Below are positions 8,150 to 16,922 of a stretch of DNA of 61,293 nucleotides, piece by piece; position 1 is the first letter of the stretch, and each line of letters opens with the position of its first letter. The position numbers and the translations under genes were made by a program. The notes below the pieces were generated by a model that saw only the letters and a program-made list of their open reading frames with translations, had not been told where the DNA came from and did no database searches. This DNA comes from Clostridiales bacterium (GTDB lineage: Bacteria; Bacillota_A; Clostridia; Saccharofermentanales; Saccharofermentanaceae), in assembly GCA_024695545.1 (NCBI GenBank), contig JAILHZ010000020.1:1-61293 (forward strand), written 5' to 3'.

Positions 8150-11100
8150 ATGGGATTAAGTTCGGAACAGAAATTAATCGTTGATGCACCTTGCGGTAAT
8201 ATTCTGGTCAGCGCGGCAGCAGGTTCCGGTAAGACCACTGTCATGACCGAGAGAATCGTCAAGAGGATCCTCGACGGTCATCTCTCTGTGGATAAAGTTC
8301 TTGTTATGACTTTTACCAATGCGGCGGCTGCCAATATGAGTGCGAAACTTGAGAAGCGTCTCCGTGAGGAACTGTTCAAGACAACGGATGTGAAAACCAG
8401 AAAATACTTAAGTGAACAGATCGCCGCTCTTCCTTCGGCTTATATCTCTACGATTGACGCTTTCTGCTCAAGGGTAATCAGCAATTTCTCCGCGCAGAGC
8501 AGAGATGAAAGCGGTAAGCTCCTTCTTGAACCGAAGAGTATGATCCTTGATGAAGTTCATGCGAAGAAACTTCTTCAGGAATCCTTTAGTGAGGTCTTCT
8601 CTGAAGCATATTCACTTGCGCAGAAGATTGAGGAAGATCCGGATCTGAAGAATGAGATCATGCCTCTTTCGGATGAGGAGCACCTTCTGGGCGGCCTGAT
8701 CTCCGATGATCTGACATATGGTGAGTGGGCACGCTCCTTCCTGACGATGGTATCGGCTTTTGGAAGTGGCCGTGACGATACGAACCTCAAAGAAGATATG
8801 GAGAATAAACTCGGTTATCTCCGAAGCCTTCCGGATTATTTAAACTGGGTCAAAGATGCCCTTCAGAAGAAAAAAACAGAAAGTGTTGATTTTACTTCCT
8901 CGAAGACATATGAGAGGATCATGAAGATCACGAGAGAGGCGATCAGGAAAAGACTTCCTGTTATTCCGGTCCTCCGTAGTATGATCCCTGGCGTTACCTT
9001 CCTGAAGAAGGGGAATGAAGAAAGACAGCAGGCTTTCCTCGAGTGGTGTACATTCCTTGAGGAGAATGCCCGGCGCGTGCTCGAAGATCCGGATATCACA
9101 TGGGATGAGATCTGTGATATCCGAAAGAAGAGGCCTTCGGATAGGCCTCCGACGTATACGATGAGAAATCCTGAACCAGAACTCGTAGAGTTTGACGGTC
9201 TTTCCGGAGATTTCTATGAACTGGCATATATCCTTGCCTTTGCTAAGAAGACGGAAGCACTTGCTACATCGATGAAGGATGAGACACGCTATTTCTTCGG
9301 GAAAACTCTTTCGGAGATCACCTTTGAACTTACGGATATGTACCCGATGTATGAGAGATACTTCGAGTTTGTGTTCGCTGCGGAGAGGATCTATCAGAAG
9401 AAGAAAAAACTTGAGCATGGCATGGATTTTCCGGACCAGGAGCAGGTAGCACTTTCTCTTCTTGCCAACCCGGAAGTGTCCGGATATTTCAGAGATCTCT
9501 TCAGTGAGATCTATATTGATGAGTATCAGGACAACAGTGGTGTTCAGGATGCCATTGTACAGAGTTTTGCTAAGGATAATGTTTTCTTCGTCGGTGATGT
9601 AAAGCAGAGCATCTACCGTTTCCGTCATGCGAAGCCGAAGATGTTCCTCGACCGTTGTGACCGCTATCGCGACGGACAGGAGGGTACGCTGTTTACTCTG
9701 AATAACAACTTCCGAAGTGTACCTGGTATCCTTTCTTCGGTTAATCGCATTTTCTCGGGCATAATGAGCGAAGAGTATGCAGATATCGAGTATGATTCTT
9801 CGCATGCTCTGCATCCGGGTCTTCCGGATGAGGCCTATACGCAGACTTCCGGTGCAGATGTTACATTGATCCTTGCGGAAGATTCCGAAGAGAATCCGGA
9901 TACGGAAGAGCAGGACGATATGGATGCGATCGTCGATATGAAAGAGGCAAAGAAGGTTCAGAAGGAGACACTGATTATTGCTCAGAAGATATTTGAACTT
10001 CAGAAACTGGAGGGCTTCTCTTATGACCAGTGCGTAGTTCTTACGACATCAAACCGTGGGGCCATGGCGGCCTGCGATATTCTGATGAGGTCGGGTATCC
10101 CGGCACAGGGACCGAACCTCGGAAATATCCTGAATCATCCGGATCTGCGCATCATGCTGGACCTGGCAAGACTTACCGATAATACTCTTCAGGATATTCC
10201 TCTGGCGGGTATCATGAAGTCGAAGATCCGGCAGGCCGGGTTTACGGATGAGGATCTGATGAAGATCTACCTGTTCTCGGATACCGGCGAATACCGCGAT
10301 CTTCTGTTCTGTGAGAAGGTTATCCGCTTTGCCGAAGAAGAGCAGTCGGAACTGGCAAAGAGAGTATCGGATCTTCTGACGTTTATCAATGATCTGCGCA
10401 CGCTCTCGATGCAGATGACTGTGACGAAGTGGCTCGAGCATGTTTATGCTGCGACGGATTACCCGTCCTTCGTAAGAACGCAGAAGGATGGTGATGCGAG
10501 ATATTATGCACTGATGACGCTCGTTACATGGGCGACACGGTTCGATATGGGAAGAAGAGCCGGTCTGCGTGCTTTTGTCGGCTACATTGATGAACTTGAT
10601 CAGGGGAAGGATAAGAATACGGAGATCGATCTTTCCGAACCGCTGGAGAATGTCGTAAGATGCATGACGATCCATAAGAGTAAGGGCCTGGAATTCCCGT
10701 ATGTATTCCTCTGCGGGATTCAGAGTGAGCAGAAGTCCGGAGATGCCGGTCTGATCCTGAGTGAGAGAGGAGATATTGCGGCGAGACGCTTCGCTGAGAA
10801 AGAAGGCGTTGTTTACGAGCCGCATGACTACTATATCCTTTCGCAGGAAGAGAAGCGTGAATCCGAAGCGGAGAAGATAAGGCTTTTGTATGTAGCTCTG
10901 ACGCGTGCCGAGAAGAAAGTGTTCGTGATCTCCCTGATTTCACGTTCAGCGGATGATGTGATCAAGTCGTGTGATGCTGTGATCTCTTCAGCTTCAGAAC
11001 CTGAGGAGAAACTGTCCGTTGCGGCGATGTACAAACTTAGGACCCATCTGACAAGGTTTATGGCAGGTCAGATCCGCATTCCGGGATATCCGCTTCAGAA

Positions 11101-12034
11101 GGCCATTGTATCTAGAGAACCGGTCTATTTCGGCGATCTGGATTTCACGAAAAATGAACGTGATCCGGAAAGCTCTGAGATCGCCCTGATCTCTGATGCC
11201 ATCGGATGCATCAGCAAATTCTATATCGAGAAAGAACGTCCGGTGGTGGAATACTATTCTGAGGCCAGAAAACGGGATGTATGCCCGGAGATGAGCGAAG
11301 ATCGTAAGAAATATCTTGCTCTTCTGGAGAAAGATGTCCATGACTGGGCCAAGCCGGATCTGCTTCCGTCCAAGACGACGGTAAGTGAGATGAAGAGACT
11401 TTTATCTGAAGAAGCCGAACCGGATGAAGAGGAGAAGGTCAATTTCCATGCCGTAAATATGCGTGTAAAAGAGTCGGACCAGAAGTGGAAAGATAAGGGC
11501 TACACGGCCTCCCAGCTCGGTACGCTTCTGCACAGCGCCTGGCAGTATATCGATTTTACCGGACTTCTTTCCGAGGGCGGGGAGCCCGACTGGGATCAGG
11601 TCGTTGTTTCACTTACGGAACATGGCATGATCACGAAAGATCAGGAGGAGATCCTCATGCCGTTTAAGAAGAACATGCAGGCGTTCCTTATGTCAGACTT
11701 CGTTTTAAGAATGCGTGACGCTGAGTCGCGTCCGGAGAACGGGCCATACAGAGAAATCCCGTTCGCACTTGCCTGGCCGAATGAGAATGACGATTTCTCT
11801 CTGGTTCAGGGTATGATCGACTGCTGGTTTGTCGACAGTGACGGAGATGCCGTGCTGATCGACTACAAATCTGACCGTCTTTCCGGTACGGATGAAGAGA
11901 AGAAGGCCGAATTGAAGCACAGATATCAGGTGCAGCTGGATATGTATGCGCAGGCGATCACGGCAGCAACGGGAAAAAAGGTGAAAGAGAAGATCATCTG
12001 GCTTATTCGTGACGGTCTTTCTTTTGAGTTCTGA
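8150..12034 (+). CDS. addA: AddA, ATP-dependent helicase/nuclease subunit A
   Basis: A UvrD-like superfamily 1 helicase with a C-terminal nuclease domain, 1294 residues from ATG 8150. I prefer this start over GTG 8144 because the AAGGAGG at 8137-8143 leaves no spacing for the GTG. Walker A is SAAAGSGKTTVM near residues 20-31. Helicase motifs IYIDEYQDNS and VGDVKQSIYRFRHA follow. MTIHKSKGLEFPYVFL and LLYVALTRAEKK mark motifs V and VI. The nuclease signature LIDYKSD lies near the C-terminus. With AddB it degrades double-strand ends to Chi-like sites and loads RecA. The last 32 bases overlap the converging tadA gene. Confidence 0.95.
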   Translation: MGLSSEQKLIVDAPCGNILVSAAAGSGKTTVMTERIVKRILDGHLSVDKVLVMTFTNAAAANMSAKLEKRLREELFKTTDVKTRKYLSEQIAALPSAYISTIDAFCSRVISNFSAQSRDESGKLLLEPKSMILDEVHAKKLLQESFSEVFSEAYSLAQKIEEDPDLKNEIMPLSDEEHLLGGLISDDLTYGEWARSFLTMVSAFGSGRDDTNLKEDMENKLGYLRSLPDYLNWVKDALQKKKTESVDFTSSKTYERIMKITREAIRKRLPVIPVLRSMIPGVTFLKKGNEERQQAFLEWCTFLEENARRVLEDPDITWDEICDIRKKRPSDRPPTYTMRNPEPELVEFDGLSGDFYELAYILAFAKKTEALATSMKDETRYFFGKTLSEITFELTDMYPMYERYFEFVFAAERIYQKKKKLEHGMDFPDQEQVALSLLANPEVSGYFRDLFSEIYIDEYQDNSGVQDAIVQSFAKDNVFFVGDVKQSIYRFRHAKPKMFLDRCDRYRDGQEGTLFTLNNNFRSVPGILSSVNRIFSGIMSEEYADIEYDSSHALHPGLPDEAYTQTSGADVTLILAEDSEENPDTEEQDDMDAIVDMKEAKKVQKETLIIAQKIFELQKLEGFSYDQCVVLTTSNRGAMAACDILMRSGIPAQGPNLGNILNHPDLRIMLDLARLTDNTLQDIPLAGIMKSKIRQAGFTDEDLMKIYLFSDTGEYRDLLFCEKVIRFAEEEQSELAKRVSDLLTFINDLRTLSMQMTVTKWLEHVYAATDYPSFVRTQKDGDARYYALMTLVTWATRFDMGRRAGLRAFVGYIDELDQGKDKNTEIDLSEPLENVVRCMTIHKSKGLEFPYVFLCGIQSEQKSGDAGLILSERGDIAARRFAEKEGVVYEPHDYYILSQEEKRESEAEKIRLLYVALTRAEKKVFVISLISRSADDVIKSCDAVISSASEPEEKLSVAAMYKLRTHLTRFMAGQIRIPGYPLQKAIVSREPVYFGDLDFTKNERDPESSEIALISDAIGCISKFYIEKERPVVEYYSEARKRDVCPEMSEDRKKYLALLEKDVHDWAKPDLLPSKTTVSEMKRLLSEEAEPDEEEKVNFHAVNMRVKESDQKWKDKGYTASQLGTLLHSAWQYIDFTGLLSEGGEPDWDQVVVSLTEHGMITKDQEEILMPFKKNMQAFLMSDFVLRMRDAESRPENGPYREIPFALAWPNENDDFSLVQGMIDCWFVDSDGDAVLIDYKSDRLSGTDEEKKAELKHRYQVQLDMYAQAITAATGKKVKEKIIWLIRDGLSFEF

Positions 12035-12500
12035 GCTCGCGGAAGAACTCTTTAAGGAGCCGGGAACACTCGTCTCCCAGGATTCCGCCGGTAGACTCTA
12101 CGTGGTGATTGTGCGGAAGATCAAAGATCTTGCTGCAGGAACATACGGCGCCGCCCTTGGGGTCGGATGCGCCGAAATAGACGTGACGGATATGCGACTG
12201 GATAATCGCTCCCGCACACATATAGCAGGGCTCGAGTGTGACATAGAGGTCGCAGTCGAAGAGGTGCCAGGCAGACAGTTTCCTGCACGCCTTGGAGATG
12301 CAGACCATCTCTGCATGAAGCGTCGCATCCTGTTTTGTCTGACGGAGATTGTGGGCGCGTGCGATGATGCGGCCGTCTTTTACAATGACACAGCCGATCG
12401 GCGACTCGCCGAGAGCGTATGCTTTTTGAGCTTCGGAAAGCGCGGAACGCATGTATTTCTCGTGTATTTTAAGGCTTTGCCCGCCGGTCGTATCAGTCAA
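12003..12500 (-). CDS. tadA: tRNA-specific adenosine deaminase TadA
   Basis: A 165-residue zinc deaminase that converts A34 to inosine in tRNA-Arg(ACG). The zinc and proton-shuttle motif HAEMV and the PCYMCAGAI motif are both present. The start is TTG 12500, supported by AAAGGAG on the minus strand seven bases upstream; the next ATG is well inside the conserved domain's first helix. Its 3' end overlaps addA by 32 bases in convergent orientation with no terminator between them. The substrate tRNA gene, tRNA-Arg(ACG), is also in this window at 51776. Confidence 0.93.
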   Translation of the reverse strand: MTDTTGGQSLKIHEKYMRSALSEAQKAYALGESPIGCVIVKDGRIIARAHNLRQTKQDATLHAEMVCISKACRKLSAWHLFDCDLYVTLEPCYMCAGAIIQSHIRHVYFGASDPKGGAVCSCSKIFDLPHNHHVESTGGILGDECSRLLKEFFRELRTQKKDRHE

Positions 12501-12555
12501 GAGGAAACTCCTTTACAATCTTCCGAATCCGTCAGGAAGAAGGGGTGCTAAAATT

Positions 12556-12597
12556 GTGCAATTTTTATTTGCACTTCCACCATAATATGTATATAAT
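12556..12597 (+). promoter_or_regulatory. Strong promoter with inverted repeat, upstream of the zinc-ribbon gene
   Basis: TTGCAC (12569-12574), 17 bp, TATAAT (12592-12597). The -35 box forms the right arm of the inverted repeat GTGCAA-N7-TTGCAC (12556-12574), a candidate operator. Transcription would start near 12604, about 60 bases before the gene. Confidence 0.6.
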
Positions 12598-12662
12598 GTA
12601 CTTTGCCTATATGTGGGATTATACCCTTTTGTAGGTGATCATGTAAAGGAAAAAAGAGACGA

Positions 12663-13475
12663 ATGGCTACAGAACAAGGTATTTGTAAGAATTGCGGTTC
12701 ACTTCTTGTAGTGGACAGCAGAGACGAATTATGTGAATGTTTATTTTGCGATTGCGTATTCCCGAGTGCGGAAGCAATCGAGATCTTTAACAATCCGGAT
12801 GGAGTAGAATTCCCGAATCTCCCGCAGCCGAAGCGTGATACTAAGGTACAGCGTCATGTCGCGACACCGGTATTTGAAGATATTGTTGAGAAGGCTGTCA
12901 AGGTCGACAAGGCAGTAAATAAAGATGCGAAGGTCGAGAAGCTTTTCGAGATCTCTCCGGATGATATCAAGGCTCCGGCAAAAGTAAAGCGTAATGTTGT
13001 GATCATTACTGCGGCTTCGATCCTGCTGATCCTGGGTATTTCGATCCCGCTCAGCGTGATCCGTCATAATCACGGTTCTAATATTTCGGATAATATTGCC
13101 GTCTGCTTTGAAAGATCGAATCTTTCGGTTGATACAGCAGATGAAGACGGATATTCTACAGGTTATAAGATCTGGGGCCAGGGAAATAACAAACTGGCGC
13201 TTGTGTCTTCCAAGGATGTAGAGAAGGAACAGGTCGTTAATGCCTTTAATGCCTTCTGCGAGATCCGTGGCGAAGAATACGGCTATGCCGTTGATGAAGC
13301 TCGTTACTACAAGGGTGTAGTTCTTACCGTATACGCTCCGAATGGAAAATTTACGATTAAGGGATCTAAGGACGGGGCCGGTGTTGACCAGGTCGAGTTC
13401 GATGCTCCGGAACCAGTGGAGTCGGAAAGCGCAGCGGCAGAGAGCACTACTGAAGGAACGAGTACAGCACAGTAA
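12663..13475 (+). CDS. Zinc-ribbon, single-pass membrane protein of unknown function
   Basis: A 270-residue protein I do not recognise by name. Residues 8-31 are a cysteine-rich zinc ribbon (C8, C11, then C24/C26 and C29/C31). A long charged, lysine-rich stretch follows, then one hydrophobic segment at about 111-133. The rest (about 140-250) is probably outside the membrane and ends in a Ser/Thr/Glu-rich tail. This layout of cytoplasmic zinc ribbon, one transmembrane helix and extracellular domain is common in Bacillota proteins of unknown role. It has a strong promoter and sits 49 bases upstream of sigA, so read-through into sigA is possible. Confidence 0.75.
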   Translation: MATEQGICKNCGSLLVVDSRDELCECLFCDCVFPSAEAIEIFNNPDGVEFPNLPQPKRDTKVQRHVATPVFEDIVEKAVKVDKAVNKDAKVEKLFEISPDDIKAPAKVKRNVVIITAASILLILGISIPLSVIRHNHGSNISDNIAVCFERSNLSVDTADEDGYSTGYKIWGQGNNKLALVSSKDVEKEQVVNAFNAFCEIRGEEYGYAVDEARYYKGVVLTVYAPNGKFTIKGSKDGAGVDQVEFDAPEPVESESAAAESTTEGTSTAQ

Positions 13476-13524
13476 AGACGTATAGTCTTAAAATCTGTAA
13501 CATGCAAGGAGGATTGCATAACGA

Positions 13525-14592
13525 ATGGCAAGTGATTTTTCAACGATCCTGCAGAAACTGGAAAACCTGGCCAATGCCAGCAACAACAGTATTTCATCAC
13601 TCGATGTGATGAACATTATTGAAGAACAAGACGGCGATCCGGATATGGTGGATAAGCTCTTCGATGAGCTTGAAGCGAAAGGAATCGCAATAGTTGCAGA
13701 GACGAGCGTTGAGGATGAAGCGATCAGAGATCTCAATCTCGATGCAAGTGCAACAGATGGTGCGGGCATGGACGATCCGGTCCGCATGTACCTTAAAGAA
13801 ATCGGTAAAGTCCCGCTTCTGACTGCAGAGCAGGAGCAGGAACTCGCCCAGAGAATGCTCGAGGGCGATGAAGAAGCGAAGTCCCAGCTGATCGAAGCGA
13901 ACCTCCGACTGGTTGTTTCCATCGCGAAGCGTTATCTCGGTCGTGGCATGCAGTTCCTTGACCTGATCCAGGAAGGTAACCTCGGTCTTATCAAGGCGGT
14001 CGACAAGTTTGACCACTCTAAGGGATTTAAGTTCAGTACATATGCGACATGGTGGATCCGTCAGGCGATCACACGTGCTATCGCCGATCAGGCAAGAACG
14101 ATCCGTATTCCGGTACACATGGTTGAGACCATCAACCGTCTGGTACGTGAGCAGCGCTCGCTGATCCAGGAACTCGGTCGTGAGCCTACCGTAGAAGAGA
14201 TTGCCGAGCGCATGAACCTTTCTGTTGAGAAGGTCCGTGAGATCCAGAAGATCTCCCAGGAGCCGGTATCTCTGGAAAAGCCGATCGGTGAGGAAGAGGA
14301 CAGCCACCTCGGTGACTTTATCCCGGATGACGATGCTATGTCTCCTGCGGATCAGGTTGCTTATACTCTCTTGAAAGAACAGCTGCTGGATGCCATGAAG
14401 GGTCTGACCGCGAGAGAAGAGAAAGTTCTCCGTCTCCGTTTCGGCCTTGACGATGGCCGTCAGCGCACGCTCGAGGAAGTTGGTAAAGAGTTTAACGTAA
14501 CACGTGAGCGTATTCGTCAGATCGAAGCCAAGGCGCTCCGTAAACTTCGTCATCCCAGCCGCAGTAAGAAGCTGAAAGACTACATCGACTAA
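13525..14592 (+). CDS. sigA: RNA polymerase primary sigma factor SigA (RpoD)
   Basis: A 355-residue primary sigma factor. A short region 1.1 at residues 1-75 is followed by region 1.2 ([17 protein letters not shown]). Regions 2.1-2.4 include [20 protein letters not shown] and the RTIRIPVHM segment. Region 3 follows, and region 4.2 is the helix-turn-helix [26 protein letters not shown] lies upstream of ATG 13525. In many Bacillota sigA follows dnaG; here it follows the zinc-ribbon gene. It is followed after only 27 bases by the Rnf-like operon, so the two may share transcripts. Confidence 0.97.
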   Translation: MASDFSTILQKLENLANASNNSISSLDVMNIIEEQDGDPDMVDKLFDELEAKGIAIVAETSVEDEAIRDLNLDASATDGAGMDDPVRMYLKEIGKVPLLTAEQEQELAQRMLEGDEEAKSQLIEANLRLVVSIAKRYLGRGMQFLDLIQEGNLGLIKAVDKFDHSKGFKFSTYATWWIRQAITRAIADQARTIRIPVHMVETINRLVREQRSLIQELGREPTVEEIAERMNLSVEKVREIQKISQEPVSLEKPIGEEEDSHLGDFIPDDDAMSPADQVAYTLLKEQLLDAMKGLTAREEKVLRLRFGLDDGRQRTLEEVGKEFNVTRERIRQIEAKALRKLRHPSRSKKLKDYID

Positions 14593-14619
14593 CAGCCTTC
14601 TTGTGCGAAAGGTGTGCAC

Positions 14620-15960
14620 ATGAAGAAACTTTCTTTCAAAACAGGATTCATGCCGAAAGACGGACTGGACTTCGTGCATCAACGTAAGTTTATGCGCGAG
14701 GCCCTTCTTGAGGTATGCTCGCCGAGGGAAGTAACGATCCCGATGAAGCAGCACACCGGGACAGCATGTGATCCTGTTGTTTCTGTCGGGGATGAAGTCG
14801 CGATGGGCGATCTGATCGGTGTTCCGTCCGATATGAACGGTGTACCGGTGCATGCAAGTATCTCCGGAACTGTCACTAAGATCGACTCGATCCGTTTGCC
14901 GAACAAGGTCAACTGCAAGGCTGTCACGATCAAAAACGATCTGCGCCGCCGCGTATCTTCCAAGATCCAGCCGAGAAAAGAGATTTCCAGACTCTCTCTG
15001 ACTGAACTGTCCAAACTTCTGTGGCAGTCCGGTATCTGCGGTATGGGCGGTGAAGGAGTCTCCACATATACTAAGTGCATGCGTGCGGAGAAGCTCGGCG
15101 TCGATACGCTTCTGGTCAACTGCACGCAGAGTGAGCCGTTTCTTTCCTGTGACCTTCACCATATCCGCGTAAATGCATCCAAGGTCCTTCAGGGAGCGAT
15201 GGCTCTGAGCGGTGTGTGCCGCGTAAAGAAAGTCGTTTTCTGTATTGAAGATACCTGGACCGATGAGATCGAAGCACTGCAGAAAGCGGTCGATAATGCC
15301 AAAGAGCGCTATATGGACCGCCGTATCGAGATCAAGCTTTTTAAGACCCGTTTCCCGCAGGGTTGTCAGCAGCTGCTGATCAAGGCACTCTACGGAGTTG
15401 AACTCCCTCTGGGAAAAGAACCGGAAGAAGTCGTAAAGGCAGTGCTTTTCAATGCGTCCACATGCTTTGCGTTCTCCGAAATGGTCGAGAAGAATCAGCC
15501 CCTGACATCACGCATCGTGACGATCTCGGGAGATACGATCACCGGCCACAATGTTCTGGTACCGATCGGTACCAGTGTGGAGGAGATCCTGGAAAGAGTT
15601 CCCGGTGCACATTCGGCCCAGCGTATTGCCTGGGGTGGAGCGATGACCGGTGTGGCAATCAATAACCTGAAAGTGCCGATCACGAAGACGACGACAGCAA
15701 TAACGATCATCCGGAAGTTTGAACCGCCGCGCCTCAACTGCATTCACTGCGGTGCCTGCGTCGGTGCATGTCCGGTCGGCCTTTCGCCCTATCTTCTGAA
15801 CCGTCTGATCGAACTCGGACAGACTGAACAGGTCAAGTCTGAATCGGTAGAGCAGTGCATCGCATGCGGTGCATGTTCGTACGTATGCCCTTCGGGGATC
15901 GAATTGTCCACGAATATAGCAAAAGCGGCCCATAGGGCAAGGAGGAGCGCGTCACGATGA
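14620..15960 (+). CDS. rnfC: RnfC-like subunit with two 4Fe-4S clusters and altered nucleotide loop
   Basis: A 446-residue homologue of RnfC, the peripheral NADH-oxidising subunit of the Rnf complex. Residues 40-90 are the N-terminal sandwich (VGDEVAMGDLIG, VHASISGTV). Two ferredoxin-type motifs remain intact: C374/377/380/384 and C413/416/419/423. The FMN/NADH region is altered. The usual GxGGAGFPT loop reads GMGGEGVST (141-149), and the usual NGAECEP reads NCTQSEP (167-173). ATG 14620 is preferred over GTG 14614 because AAAGGT ends at 14613. It starts an operon of four overlapping or abutting genes. The redox role is probable, but NADH binding is doubtful. Confidence 0.85.
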   Translation: MKKLSFKTGFMPKDGLDFVHQRKFMREALLEVCSPREVTIPMKQHTGTACDPVVSVGDEVAMGDLIGVPSDMNGVPVHASISGTVTKIDSIRLPNKVNCKAVTIKNDLRRRVSSKIQPRKEISRLSLTELSKLLWQSGICGMGGEGVSTYTKCMRAEKLGVDTLLVNCTQSEPFLSCDLHHIRVNASKVLQGAMALSGVCRVKKVVFCIEDTWTDEIEALQKAVDNAKERYMDRRIEIKLFKTRFPQGCQQLLIKALYGVELPLGKEPEEVVKAVLFNASTCFAFSEMVEKNQPLTSRIVTISGDTITGHNVLVPIGTSVEEILERVPGAHSAQRIAWGGAMTGVAINNLKVPITKTTTAITIIRKFEPPRLNCIHCGACVGACPVGLSPYLLNRLIELGQTEQVKSESVEQCIACGACSYVCPSGIELSTNIAKAAHRARRSASR

Positions 15961-16922
15961 AAAGAAAACAGCTCGCTCCCCATATTCACGCTGACCAGCC
16001 CGCGGCCGAAAGATATCTCTATGTGCTGGTGGCCCTGCTGCCGGCATTCCTCGGAGCGGTCTTCTATTACGGGATCCGTATCCTGATCCTGGCAGCCGTT
16101 TCGATGTTCTGCTTCTTCATGAGTGATTATCTGATTTCCGAGAAACTCTATCCTGAGCTTCCTTTCCATGTGGATTACAGCTCGCTGGTGTCCGGACTGC
16201 TTCTGGTCCTGATGGTTCCGTCGTCCACCTCCCTGTGGGCAATTGCGATGGCGGCACTTTTCGGATCGGTCCTGGTCAAGCAGGCTTTCGGCGGCGCCGG
16301 ATCCAATGTCTTTAATCCGGCACTTGCGGCACGAGCTTTTCTGGAGTTTGCATGTCCGGTACAGATGGTCGCATCCGAGAAGCCTTTCGCGGGACTATGG
16401 GACCTGTCGACGCTGTGGACGGGAAAACCGAAGACGATTGCTGCTGTTCCTGCGGCATCTGCGAGATTCGTGGATATTTTCTCCGGAAGGATCGTCGGCA
16501 TGGCCGGCGTGACGTCGATCGTCCTGATTCTTCTGGGACTTCTGATCCTTCTGGAGAGAAAACTCTTCCGTCCGGAAGCACCTCTTGCCTATTTTCTTAC
16601 GATCGTATTCGGATATGTACCTTTCTACTGGGACCGCCTGAATTTCCATCAGTTCTTCTCGTGGCTTGCGGTAGGAGGAATTCTTCTGATCGGTATCTTT
16701 GCGCTGAATGACTGTACGACCACTCCGATGGATCCGAGAGGAAGGATCATCTTCGGATTCGGGGCCGGACTTCTTACCATGCTTTTATATCGCTTCGGGA
16801 ACAGCAGCTATGCCATGGTTTTCCCGGTACTTATGATGAATATGACTACTCCGATCTTTAATCGGTATCTGCGCCCGAGAGTATTCTCGAAGGCAAGCTG
16901 GTTCCGGGAGGTGGAGGAATGA
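15957..16922 (+). CDS. rnfD: RnfD-like membrane subunit
   Basis: A 321-residue polytopic membrane protein homologous to RnfD/NqrB, which carries covalent FMN in canonical complexes. Well-preserved parts are GSNVFNPALAARAF (115-128), the loop GMAGVTS (181-187) where Thr186 sits where flavin-linked RnfD has its acceptor Thr, and DCTTTPMDPRGRIIFG (252-267). About nine hydrophobic segments are visible. The start ATG overlaps the rnfC stop (ATGA) and the stop overlaps rnfG, so all three are coupled. This is the best-conserved subunit of the operon, which suggests that the membrane electron or ion path through it is still in use. Confidence 0.87.
   Translation: MKRKQLAPHIHADQPAAERYLYVLVALLPAFLGAVFYYGIRILILAAVSMFCFFMSDYLISEKLYPELPFHVDYSSLVSGLLLVLMVPSSTSLWAIAMAALFGSVLVKQAFGGAGSNVFNPALAARAFLEFACPVQMVASEKPFAGLWDLSTLWTGKPKTIAAVPAASARFVDIFSGRIVGMAGVTSIVLILLGLLILLERKLFRPEAPLAYFLTIVFGYVPFYWDRLNFHQFFSWLAVGGILLIGIFALNDCTTTPMDPRGRIIFGFGAGLLTMLLYRFGNSSYAMVFPVLMMNMTTPIFNRYLRPRVFSKASWFREVEE

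Noticed and set aside
13597..15162. Long minus-strand open frame (521 codons) opposite sigA and rnfC
   Set aside because: Both genes beneath it are conserved proteins; the antisense product is low-complexity Arg/Asp/Leu sequence with no ribosome binding site.
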